Part shown: positions 9,150 to 17,187 of the stretch, piece after piece
How positions within the stretch are numbered: position 1 is the stretch's first letter
How the letters are laid out: the number at the start of each line of letters is the position of its first letter
NCBI GenBank assembly: GCA_032718475.1
Contig: JAUCBJ010004362.1
Coordinates: 1-23,702 of the forward strand
DNA from: Nemertoderma westbladi
Taxonomy: Eukaryota > Xenacoelomorpha > Nemertodermatida > Nemertodermatidae
Direction of reading: 5' to 3'
DNA length: 23,702 bases
Notes under the pieces: model-generated
Databases searched by the model: none
Told to the model about the DNA's origin: nothing
Seen by the model: the letters and a program-made list of their open reading frames with translations, nothing else
Translations under genes and position numbers: made by a program

Positions 9150-9686
9150 GTACATGCAAAAAATAGAATGAGCTAGAATGACCTAGAAGCTAGAATGATC
9201 TAGAAACACCTACTGTAGAATGATCTAGAATGACCTAAGAATCACCTAGAATGAGCTTATGAGGAGATGATAGAATGCAATACCGACCTATACCGAGCTA
9301 CAGTATAACAAGCTATCACCTAGAATGACATATAGGGACTTAATAAAGAATAATACCGGCCTATAACGAGATAATACCGACCTAACCGAGCTATAACGAT
9401 ATCTTAAAGAACAAGACGGACCAATAGCGAGCGATGTCGGGATAATACCGACCTACAGTACAGTATACCGAGCTATCGCAAGATAATACCAATCTATACC
9501 GAGCAAAATATGAGATAATACAGAGGTGTATCGACCTATACTGAGCTATACAAATAATGCATAGCTATACCGTTCTAATTATATAAGTAATACTGTAAGT
9601 TCACATTCTATTCATTTGTTTTCAGTGTGTCTTGTTAGGAGCCGAAAGTTCCTAACAAGAGAGTGATCAAATTTAAAACGATTTTT
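9150..9686 (+). repeat. Left arm of large foldback element
   Basis: Pairs with 10033-10507 in inverted orientation. Bases 9363-9444 are an exact 82-base reverse complement of 10277-10358, and similarity extends from gtacatgc (9150) to atcaaatttaaaacgatttt (about 9686) with indels. The arm consists largely of degenerate 10-bp units: ctagaatgac-type at its outer end and taccgaccta/taccgagcta/taacgagata-type further in. No coding frame exists. Its structure resembles foldback-type transposons or a long-TIR MITE. Confidence 0.85.
9631..9659. repeat. Small hairpin in left foldback arm
   Basis: CTTGTTAGGA ... TCCTAACAAG, a 10-bp stem around a 9-base centre. Its partner in the right arm (10059-10087) is stronger. 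Confidence 0.8.
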
Positions 9687-10032
9687 ATAATTTTTTTAAC
9701 ATAGGTACATTAGCCAAATTTAGACTCAAGGGGCGAGGGGTCTACGAACGGGACGCTCTGATTGGTCTTTCCATAACGATTCCTGCTACAATTAATGTAA
9801 TTAAAATAGGATGCAGAGGCTTTCCTATTCAGTACCGGTATTGTATCAGCTGATGGTACTGTAATACTATATGTGGGTTCCTTATCGGGCCGCAAGGCCC
9901 ATCTAGTTTAAATAAGAGGAAATAATATGATACGAAATATTTATCCTTGTCGTTTTAAACCCAGCCCACCACCACCAAAAAATCATGATTTACAAATATT
10001 ATTAAAATTATGTTATATATCTGAAAAATAAG
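9687..10032. other. Spacer between foldback arms
   Basis: About 346 bases of unique sequence between the two arms. It contains GGGCC-GCAA-GGCCC, a five-pair stem with a GCAA tetraloop, near 9887-9900. No transposase or other open frame is supported, so the element would be non-autonomous. Confidence 0.6.
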
Positions 10033-10507
10033 AAAATCGTTTTAAATTTGATCACTCACTTGTTAGGAACTGTCGGTTCCTAACAAGAAACACAGAAATC
10101 AAATGAATAGAAAAGTTACTTTCTTATAGAATTAGCACAGTGGGCCTATAGCTATGCATTATTTGTATAGCTCAGTATAGGTCGATGCACCTCTGTATTA
10201 TCTCATATATTGCTCGGTATACAGTAGATTGATATTATCTTGTGATAGCTCGGTATACTGTACTGTAGGTCGGTAATATCCCGACATCGCTCGCTATTGG
10301 TCCGTCTTGTTCTTTAAGATATCGTTATAGCTCGGTTAGGTCGGTATTATCTCGTTATCCCTATAGCTCATTCTAGGTGATTATTATCTTGTTATAGCTC
10401 GGTATAGGTCGGTATTGCATTCCATCATCTCCTCATAGCTCATTGTAGGTGATGCTTATGTCATTCTAGGTCATTCTAGATAGCTCATTCTACTTTTTAG
10501 CATGTAC
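10033..10507 (-). repeat. Right arm of large foldback element
   Basis: Inverted partner of 9150-9686, roughly 60 bases shorter through indels. Same order of degenerate 10-bp units read on the minus strand, ending in gtacatgc. Together with the spacer it defines a 1.36 kb palindrome-like element. Confidence 0.85.
10059..10087. repeat. Small hairpin in right foldback arm
   Basis: CTTGTTAGGAAC, loop TGTCG, GTTCCTAACAAG: a perfect 12-bp stem with a 5-base loop, nested inside the arm. The loop side differs from that of 9631-9659 while the stem is preserved. Confidence 0.85.
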
Positions 10508-10550
10508 AGTAGGACCTACCCAAATATTCAGTGTAATAATATTTTATATC

Positions 10551-10843
10551 TGAATTACTGTACGTTTCAGTAATGAATGAATTATTTTACAGTAATGAAT
10601 GAATTATTTTACAGTAATGAATGAATTATTTTACAGTAATGAATTAATTATTTTACAGTAATGAATGAATTATTTTACAGTAATGAATTAATTATTTTAC
10701 AGTAATGAATGAATTATTTTACAGTAATTACAAAATTACAGTATCTTTCACTAATTACTGAATATTCTTACTCGTACTCTTATTCGTACTGTAATTACTG
10801 AATAACCATTACCGGTAAGTAGCCTAATTACAGAATAAATTGT
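10551..10843 (+). repeat. Dispersed repeat with expanded 22-bp tandem
   Basis: Starts tgaattactgtacgtttcag and ends near gtagcctaattacagaat, as does 16588-16722. Inside, 10568-10721 is exactly seven head-to-tail 22-bp units beginning cagtaatgaatgaattattt. Units 4 and 6 share a g-to-t change, which points to duplication of unit pairs. The copy at 16588 has only one unit. Confidence 0.85.
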
Positions 10844-11147
10844 TGGCCCTATATTGTTTCCTTACTTTGATTCCCTAATGTTCTTATATTTCAATGAATT
10901 AAGGCTGTAACTACAGTAAATAAAATCCGCTCTTTTCCTTTCATATTCATACAACATTTTTATATTCAGCCGCAAAATTTTAGAAGAGTATACTCATTTA
11001 CACTTTTTTATCACAAACTTTCCGAAATTTACGGTTTGATAACCTGCAAGAAGATTCAAATTTGATCATGAAATTCGTAGGCCTACAGTATACTTCCCGT
11101 ACAGTACTTTATCAAGCGATGTCCTGTACTTTACCGCACTATCAAAC
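10844..11147. other. AT-rich sequence, no gene seen
   Basis: Nothing supported except one GTAGGCCTAC palindrome (11077-11086). Confidence 0.5.
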
Positions 11148-11304
11148 TTAAGGCCCGTTCACATCCAACGGAACGGTACACCGCGCGGTGTACCACAGGG
11201 CCAGCGGTACACCGCTGACTGTGAACGACCCAACAGGTAGTTGTGCGCTAAACCGCGCGCTTTACTGCTATGCTCAAGCACCGTTGGATGTGAACGGGGC
11301 TTTA
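11148..11304. mobile_element. Harbinger-type MITE with TTA target duplication
   Basis: A 151-bp element (11151-11301) is flanked by TTA on both sides (11148-11150 and 11302-11304). Its 21-bp terminal inverted repeats begin AGGCCCGTTCACATCCAACG on the left and AGCCCCGTTCACATCCAACG on the right, differing at one position. The interior is GC-rich and holds a perfect 20-bp palindrome, GGTACACCGCGCGGTGTACC (11175-11194), plus GCGGT/ACCGC near 11204. A 3-bp TTA/TAA duplication is the hallmark of PIF/Harbinger transposition. It is too short to encode anything, hence non-autonomous. Nearly intact inverted repeats suggest a fairly recent insertion. Confidence 0.85.
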
Positions 11305-11819
11305 GATATGTAGCACTAGGCCAGATATTTATATTTTTATTTAATAAACCCATTCTAATAAACATAAAACCCAAATTCGCACAATTCGCTAAAGTGCACA
11401 ATTGAAATAATTAAATAAATAAATAATTTCGTACAAGCTATGGTGTTTTCTCAAAAGTGCTCGATCCCTACTAATACTTAAATAAGATCAAAGTTGATAT
11501 GTGAATACTCAATCCAAGCATACTTTTGTGCACATATTATATTGATTGGTAAACATTAGTGACACATTCCAAATTTCTATGAATGTCACATAATTTACAT
11601 TGGAATGAGATTTTTGGTGCCCCAGTTATCTGTTCTGCGAAGTGATCTTTACTACTGGCAGTTCTTATCGTATACCAATAGTATACTAATTGCTAATCCG
11701 TCCCATTCTCCAAGACATGAAATGCGCAAAGATCGCAGCTTAAGAAATGATGACTAAGGACTGCATGAGCTAGTTGCTGACCCTAAGACTACGCGTCAAA
11801 TCGAGGAATTCCCAAATTC
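11305..11819. other. Gene-free sequence
   Basis: No open frame or repeat recognised. Confidence 0.5.
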
Positions 11820-12005
11820 CCGCCCATGCGAAGAATACCAGGATTTCACTTTTCGGTCGACTTTTTTTGGAATTTTATATATGAAGATTTTTATTTTTTT
11901 TTAATTTATCTTTATTTAGTGTTTTATAACGTTTATTTCTGTCTTATAACCTGTACATACTAATTCGTTTATTGTTATGGTTAGATTCAGCCCTTCTGTA
12001 ACAAA
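11820..12005 (+). repeat. Dispersed AT-rich repeat family, copy B
   Basis: Best match in the window to 2857-3045 (see there), sharing cttataacctgtacat and ttagattcagccct blocks. Similarity stops near acaaagt at the right end. Confidence 0.75.
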
Positions 12006-12356
12006 GTACAAAGGAAATTATCTTGGATTTGGAGATTGGATAAGACTTACGAATACGATATTATCTGCATTAAATGAAGTATCAAGAGTATAAAAGCACC
12101 TTGAATTACTGTACACGTTCGTGGGGCCTTCGCGCAGCACGAGGCCCAGTTATGAGATACAAATTAAAACTGAGCGACTGTATCACAAAATCAGTATTTG
12201 AGAAATTTACCCACACCACCAATCAATTAAAGAAAGGGGTACAGTACGTGTTCAGCCCTTTTAATCTGCACCCCCCCCCCCCCCACCCTTCCCACCCACC
12301 AATACATAACCGCGACATCTACCACCCACGGAAGGGTAGCACGAACTTATTTCCAA
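12006..12356. other. Short interval with poly(C) run
   Basis: No supported gene. A 108-codon plus-strand frame (12074-12400) runs through a 14-base C tract at 12271-12284 and C/A-rich sequence, and looks accidental. Confidence 0.45.
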
Positions 12357-12805
12357 TCGCACGTTCAATATGCAAAGCCAGGTGGTTTATAGGAATATAA
12401 TAAACGCAGTACTCGTTTTCATTATAAGCCTCGTTGCGTTCGTCCTGTTTTGAATTTAAATATATTTCTTAAACGCAGGCTAGGACGATCTTTATAATAA
12501 TAATAACTAGGGATGCGATAAATGTGTGAAGCCAGGTGGTTTATATAATAATATAGTCAACGCAGTACTCGTCTTCTTTATAAGCCTCGTTGTGCTCGTC
12601 CTGTTTTGTATTTAAATATATTTCCTAAACACAGACTGACGATCTTTATAACTACCGATGCGTTCAATAGGCGCAGCCAGGTATGGTTTATAGGAAAATA
12701 GTCTACGCAGTACTCGTCTTCATTATATGCCTCGTTGCGCTCGTCGCTCGTCCTGTGTTGTCATAAAATATTTTTCCTAAACGCAGACTGACGACCTTTA
12801 TACAG
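12357..12805 (+). repeat. Three tandem copies of a ~150-bp unit
   Basis: Units start at about 12357, 12512 and 12657. Each contains (g)atgcg...aat, gccaggt-ggtttata, acgcagtactcgt, ttataagcctcgttg, tcgtcctg, aaatatattt and aaac-cagact-gacgatctttata. Unit lengths are roughly 155, 145 and 150. The third also duplicates cgctcgt. No coding frame persists across units. Confidence 0.85.
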
Positions 12806-13166
12806 TTATAACTATGCGAAGTTTCGAAACTGTGCGAGTAACTGCTGATACATCTATGTGGAGATGTGTGATACAACGCCAACGCATCGTATGCCGATGT
12901 AGTAATATGGGTATTGAAATAATATTAAATCAATGTACACTCTTAAAGCTGCAGCGAAAAATTGTAGCTAATTTCCTTGGTTACATATAAAATAATAAAA
13001 TTATTTTTAAGAACATTAATTTTACTACTTTACAAAAATTCAATTAAAAAATAAACGAACGGATGAAGTGGTAGGCATTCACCAGCGGCAGCATAGTGTA
13101 AAGATGATAGAAAAAATAAAGTATTGAGGGTCTTTAGCTGGTTATATTATATTAGATAAAGATACG
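12806..13166. other. AT-rich sequence, no gene seen
   Basis: No open frame. It lies beyond the ribozyme-like motif and may contain the terminal part of the Penelope-like element, but no terminus is identifiable. Confidence 0.45.
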
Positions 13167-13206
13167 ATAGTAAACGTTTTCGACCTACCGGTCTGCATCA
13201 GACTAT
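13167..13206 (-). ncRNA. Hammerhead-ribozyme-like motif
   Basis: Minus strand 5' to 3': stem I strand ATAGT (13206-13202), core CTGATG (13201-13196) then CA, stem II GACC-GGTA-GGTC (13193-13182), core GAA with A15.1 (13181-13178), a one-pair stem III with loop ACGT, T16.1 and T17, then stem I return strand ACTAT (13171-13167) pairing perfectly with ATAGT. This is the layout of the minimal type I hammerheads known from Penelope-like elements. The position normally A9 in CUGAUGA is C here, so activity may be reduced or lost. Confidence 0.55.
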
Positions 13207-13238
13207 GTACTGGCAACTAACAGGAAAAGGTGGGGGTC

Positions 13239-13254
13239 TATATATATATATATA
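13239..13254. repeat. (TA)8 microsatellite
   Basis: Eight TA repeats within the Penelope-like 3' region. Confidence 0.85.
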
Positions 13255-13708
13255 AGTTTTAAAGGGGAATACCTGATAGGTGAATCCCAGAAAGGTTAAC
13301 GTGTACTGTATGTATGTACTGTATAACGTAAGGTAATTGTGATAGGGAAAATACACCGAGTTAGTTGTAAGCTGTCAATCTAAAGTACAAATATAGGGTT
13401 ACAGGTTGGGTTACAAGGTTGGGAGAAGTTGATAGGGAAATCCCAGGAGTGGTCATGTGTCTACATACTGAATGGTATAATTGGATTAGGTAGGTTACAT
13501 AGGATTATGAGGTATCTACTTAAAGCGCATGGTTAGGTAGAATGCAACATAATGATAGCTGTAATTAATCACAAGAAACAGAAAAATCAAGACAAAAACA
13601 AAAAGGAAGGTAGGGGAAAAGCAAATAAAAACCCCGGAAATTCGCTATAGAGGGCACTGTAGTTGTGTAAGATATAGAATATAGGGTGTATTATATAAAA
13701 CGTTGGGT

Positions 13709-14104
13709 TTAGATTGCTGGTCTTGCTACGTTAAGTGGCGGGTTGTATGTATAGATTAGGTTAGCTTCCGTCGCTAGTAGTTCGGGTATGTTTGTGAATT
13801 GTTTTATGGTTGCGGTGCGTAAATTTTCTAAACCACAACCGTATATGTGCCTAGCTAGGAGTATGTCTTCGTGTGTTTTTCCGTCATTGGCTCGTGAGGG
13901 GTAGTGTCGTATGTTGTTGCGGTGTCCATTAAAGCGTTCGTGAAGTTTCTGTCTCGTTTGGCCTATGTAGTATAGAGTAGGGTGGCAGTGGCACCAGGCC
14001 AAGAAACATACAGTTACAGTGTGGGACTTACATGTATAGTGTCCTTTTATCTTTTCACCCCATGGTGTCTGTTGTATGTTAGTGATTATACATGTATCTG
14101 TCAT
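13709..14104 (-). pseudogene. Penelope-like GIY-YIG endonuclease fragment
   Basis: Seen: 131 codons. A Cys/His-rich lead-in (C25, C33, C38, C40) precedes LYYIGQTRQKLHERFNGHR (44-62) with YIG at 46-48, R57 and H61, and later TEANLIYTYNPPLN with E113 and N121/N125. This is the arrangement of catalytic Arg, His, Glu and Asn in the GIY-YIG nuclease domain at the C terminus of Penelope-like retroelement proteins, including the upstream Cys motif. The first half-motif (usually GIY) is degraded to a VCFL-type strand. An in-frame stop directly precedes the ATG and no reverse transcriptase is nearby, so it is a fragment, not a full protein. The domain itself is unbroken, so a small expressed nuclease cannot be excluded. 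Confidence 0.75.
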
Positions 14105-14639
14105 TTACCTGAGATAGCAATACAACATTTATAGTAGAGTCAATAGGAATTGGAATACAGGAAGGATGGCGGGATGTGGGATTTAAAGAATGCTGTCTGG
14201 GCTGGAATAGCAATACTGGTTGCCTATTACAATTCCTCTCTGGTTAGTCTACAGCCACAACTCCCACCCAGCTAGCTCCACACCAGCAGAGACTTGACCA
14301 ATAATCATTCCCAGCAACTGGCTGCCTTACACACACATCCTTCCATCTATGTACCAGCATGTTGGCCAATAAATGAGCAGTATTTAATGAGAATCAATTT
14401 TTTATGCCGTTTTAATTACTTTAGATCAATTAAAGACACAATTATTAAAGCAAATCACTTGAACTAATTAAAAACTATAATATAATGGAGTATGTGGATT
14501 ACATCTGTATAATTTTAAGTATAATTATTGAAGTCTTATACTGTAAAACAATTAATTTCCTTTAACAGGCAGGTTGAAAGTGCTGTTTTTACCGTAATCA
14601 ATTTAATTAACTAATTAACTGCTATTATCTTAGCTTCTC
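14105..14639. other. Interval without a supported gene
   Basis: The first 150 bases may be decayed upstream Penelope-like sequence but contain stops in all minus frames. The rest is AT-rich and unremarkable. Confidence 0.4.
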
Positions 14640-14850
14640 GAAGGCCACACGAAAATTCAACTTGGAAAATTTCTAAACTTTTGCCAAACAACATGTGCAC
14701 CAAGTTTGGATAGATTCCATCGAAGATTGGCCGAGTTATTAACGTTTAAAATTGAACAAGAACGACAGAACGACAGAACGACAGGTTGATTAATGGTACC
14801 ACTACGCTAAGGCTCACTCACTTCGTGGCTCGCCCCACATCTTATCTTTT
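14640..14850. repeat. Probable dispersed repeat with 8-bp tandem
   Basis: Contains caagtttggatagattccat...gaagattggccgag, wording common in dispersed invertebrate repeats. This runs into three tandem copies of gaacgaca (about 14760-14784) and then ggctcactcacttcgtggctcgcc. There is no second copy in the window, so repeat status is inferred. Confidence 0.3.
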
Positions 14851-15219
14851 TTCTGGGCAGCAGTATAGCTGGTGCTGCTACAGTATATGGCTGTCCATAA
14901 CCGCACTGAACTTACTACATAAGATATAATACATGATCCCTAATCCTGTATATAATCCAGGATGCTTCGGAGAGTTCATGGCCTAAGATACAATGCTACT
15001 GTAGATTATCGAATGTGGCATTGTGGCACTCCCAACACCACCCTGCAAACACGACAGATTAGTAACTATAACTATTTTTATATTATATTAACAATTTCTA
15101 TCTTTATTTTATGAATATTAGTCAAGGGTATTTTAGGGCAATCTTGTTATTAAAAGTAATACTGTATTTATCATTGACAATAAGTAATTTTAATTTGTAC
15201 TTTTGTTCGTTTTACAATA
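14851..15219. other. Upstream region of the mu-crystallin gene
   Basis: AT-rich. A TATA-like stretch (tatttttatattatatt, about 15073-15089) lies 130-150 bases before the start codon. An upstream ATG at 15111 opens a 70-codon frame that overlaps the mu-crystallin start out of frame. It would act as an upstream ORF if transcription starts before it. No other promoter element is recognised. Confidence 0.35.
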
Positions 15220-16152
15220 ATGGCGAATGTAAATACAATTCATATAACGGAAGAGGAAGTACACGACCTCGTAGATCCTGTAACTTTAGTCCAAGAAATC
15301 CGCGAGGGATTGGCCGATTTTAGTTCCGGCTTGGTTGTCCAGCCGGTCAGATCCTCGATGTCTATCTCGGAACACAGCGGAACAGTTTTATCCATGATGG
15401 CCTACAGTCCTAGCCTAAACTCCATGGCAATAAAACTAATTACGTTGTACCCAAAAGCAAAAGAAAGTCACGTGCTGAAGTTGAATCTGTATGATCCGCG
15501 AACGGCTGTGTTATTGGCGCATATAGACGCGAACCATCTCTCTGAGTTGCGTACAGCCGCCGCCTCTGTAGCAGCCATACAGACTCTCGCACCACGTCAC
15601 GCCAACGTTGTAGCTATTCTAGGGTCCGGACACGAGGCGCGTTCCCATTGGCTAATTTTGTCGAAAGTTATGGCGGTAAGAGACTTGCGGATCTGGTCGA
15701 GAACGGATGCGAACGCACGGAAACTAGTTGGAGAGATTGGGTACCCGGCGCGTAGCTGTGGCAGCGTGAAAGAGGCCGTGAACGGCGCTCACGTAATCAT
15801 AACCGTTACCATGGCTACACAGCCGATACTGTTCTCTGATTGGGTGATGGACGGAGCTCATGTTTGCTCCATCGGCGCCACCCGTCCTAATTGGCAGGAG
15901 ATTGACCCGGTTCTAATGCGTCGAGCGGTCGTTTATGTGGATTCTAGGGCTGGAGCTAACGCTGAATCAGGCGACGTTATTATATCTGGATGCGATATTT
16001 ACGCGGAAATTGGAGAAATTCTCAACGGTACTAAAAAGGTTCTGGCTCCCTCGCAGTCAGTGACGCTGTTTAAATCCATGGGAATGGCGATAGAGGATGT
16101 TATCGCAGGAAAACACGTCTACGACGCGAAAATTAATAAATCTAAATTGTAA
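15220..16152 (+). CDS. CRYM: Mu-crystallin / ketimine reductase
   Basis: Seen: 310 codons, one exon, start context aataATGG (A at -3, G at +4). The ornithine cyclodeaminase/mu-crystallin fold is complete. It has VQPVRSSM with R44, AIKLITLYP with K72, SELRTAAASVAAIQ with R111, and a Rossmann motif VVAILGSGHEARSH (130-143). IWSRTDANA follows, whose Ser-Arg after strand 2 favours NADP(H). Later come GAHVCSIGA, VYVDSRAGANAESGDV and the C-terminal VTLFKSMGMAIEDVIAG. Family knowledge: mammalian CRYM (about 314 residues) is a cytosolic NADPH-dependent reductase of cyclic ketimines in lysine and imino-acid metabolism, and binds thyroid hormone. Bacterial relatives are ornithine cyclodeaminases, so the exact substrate here is inferred. 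It has no introns, whereas the human gene has several, suggesting intron loss or a functional retrocopy. It is intact with no broken residues. Confidence 0.93.
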   Translation: MANVNTIHITEEEVHDLVDPVTLVQEIREGLADFSSGLVVQPVRSSMSISEHSGTVLSMMAYSPSLNSMAIKLITLYPKAKESHVLKLNLYDPRTAVLLAHIDANHLSELRTAAASVAAIQTLAPRHANVVAILGSGHEARSHWLILSKVMAVRDLRIWSRTDANARKLVGEIGYPARSCGSVKEAVNGAHVIITVTMATQPILFSDWVMDGAHVCSIGATRPNWQEIDPVLMRRAVVYVDSRAGANAESGDVIISGCDIYAEIGEILNGTKKVLAPSQSVTLFKSMGMAIEDVIAGKHVYDAKINKSKL

Positions 16153-16587
16153 TTAATGCAACGAAACTAAATTATATACAGTAGGTCTACAGTTGGAGAT
16201 AAATTAGTTTGATTATTATTTGGATAATTATTGTAATTGGTGCGCGGAAAAATTGTTGGGCTGCAAACAATTGAAATAATGGGTAACAAGGTGCTCTGAA
16301 TCGAGTGACGGGGTGTGTTTTTTGTAAAAAATGGAAACGGTCGAAATGGCGAGTTTGAGTAGGCGCGGGAAGTCAATTTTGAAAATCGACTGTGATTGGC
16401 TGCTACAGATTTCACGTCATTACAAAGTGATCTGATAATTTCTTATCTTGGTTTCTATTGGTAACAATTTTCGATCCATTCAAATACAAATTAGATCTCA
16501 ATCATTTGACACGTGGCTTATATCAATTGAAAGCGGAGAGACTTGCGCGTCTTTTGACACTATAATTAATTCAATTTATGATGGTTA
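16153..16587. other. CRYM 3' flank, no gene seen
   Basis: No canonical AATAAA follows the stop (one at 16135-16140 lies inside the last codons). From about 16300 to 16420 the sequence is less AT-rich with several CpGs, but nothing gene-like is supported. Confidence 0.4.
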
Positions 16588-16722
16588 TGAATTACTGTAC
16601 GTTTCAGTAATGAATGAATTATTTTACAGTAATTACATGATTACAGTATCTTTTACTAATTAATGAATATTGTTGAAGTAATTACTGAATAACTATTAAG
16701 TAGCCTAATTACAGAATCATTC
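16588..16722 (+). repeat. Dispersed repeat, single-unit copy
   Basis: Same boundaries as 10551-10843 (tgaattactgtacgtttcag to agtagcctaattacagaat) but with one 22-bp unit (16605-16626) instead of seven. It gives the unexpanded form of the family. Confidence 0.85.
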
Positions 16723-16866
16723 ATACTTATATCATCATTACGTATAATTACTACTGTATCTATGCAGTCGTGGCGAAATAACAAATGAATATCATTAGAT
16801 ATCACTGACCGCTACAATAATAATAATATTAATTTCCGGCGCATCTCAGAATTAAGTGTCAAGATA

Positions 16867-16894
16867 TACAGTCCCAATAAGGATTGGGACTGTA
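16867..16894. repeat. Perfect 12-bp hairpin
   Basis: TACAGTCCCAAT, loop AAGG, ATTGGGACTGTA: 12 base pairs with a 4-base loop. It is not followed by a T run and is not associated with a gene. Confidence 0.85.
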
Positions 16895-17002
16895 CTGTAC
16901 ACCCGAGCGCCTTCCACTGTTAGAAATATTCTGACCTCGGAATTACATAATATACAGTAGATATCTCGCCATTCAATAGTCTTAAGACCTGGTTATACTT
17001 CG

Positions 17003-17150
17003 TCAGATGTCAGACAAGTGTCTGAGCTCAGACTCAGACAGTCTGATGACAGACTTGTCTGAAAGCCGGCGGTTTCTGATGTGAGAAATCATCAGGCATT
17101 TAGACATTAGTGTTTATACTTAAAGAAGATATCTGCCTCAGACATGCTCC
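17003..17150. repeat. CAGAC/GTCTG inverted-repeat cluster, left
   Basis: Nested palindromes: TCAGACAAGT (17010-17019) pairs with ACTTGTCTGA (17053-17062). Inside lie the perfect palindrome GTCTGAGCTCAGAC (17020-17033) and TCAGAC-A-GTCTGA (17034-17046). Eight CAGAC/GTCTG words occur in about 150 bases. A similar cluster lies at 22985-23200, on the other side of the LTR element. Confidence 0.8.
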
Positions 17151-17187
17151 ATTTCATTTCGTGTTACCCCCCCACCCCCCCCCCCCC

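Larger units (their letters stand above)
13167..14104 (-). mobile_element. 3' remnant of a Penelope-like element
   Basis: Two independent signatures lie in the expected order on the minus strand. A GIY-YIG endonuclease domain (13709-14104), the C-terminal domain of Penelope-like polyproteins, comes first. About 500 bases downstream is a minimal hammerhead-ribozyme-like fold (13167-13206). Hammerhead motifs in the terminal repeats of Penelope-like elements are established. No reverse transcriptase is present, so this is a 5'-truncated copy. An eight-copy TA microsatellite (13239-13254) lies beside the ribozyme. Outer ends are undetermined. Confidence 0.65.

Noticed and set aside
12074-12400. 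108-codon plus-strand frame
   Set aside because: It crosses a poly(C) run encoding Pro repeats and part of the tandem array, with no recognisable domain.
12357-12805. CRISPR-like array
   Set aside because: Units are about 150 bp and continuous, without short repeats alternating with unique spacers. The genome is eukaryotic.
16867-16894. Intrinsic terminator
   Set aside because: A perfect hairpin but without a T tract, and the window is eukaryotic.
17041-17090. A second hammerhead-like core (CTGATGA, short stem II, GAAA) on the plus strand in the left CAGAC/GTCTG cluster
   Set aside because: Stem I cannot be formed convincingly (several mismatches next to the core), and the words arise from the CAGAC/GTCTG repeats themselves.
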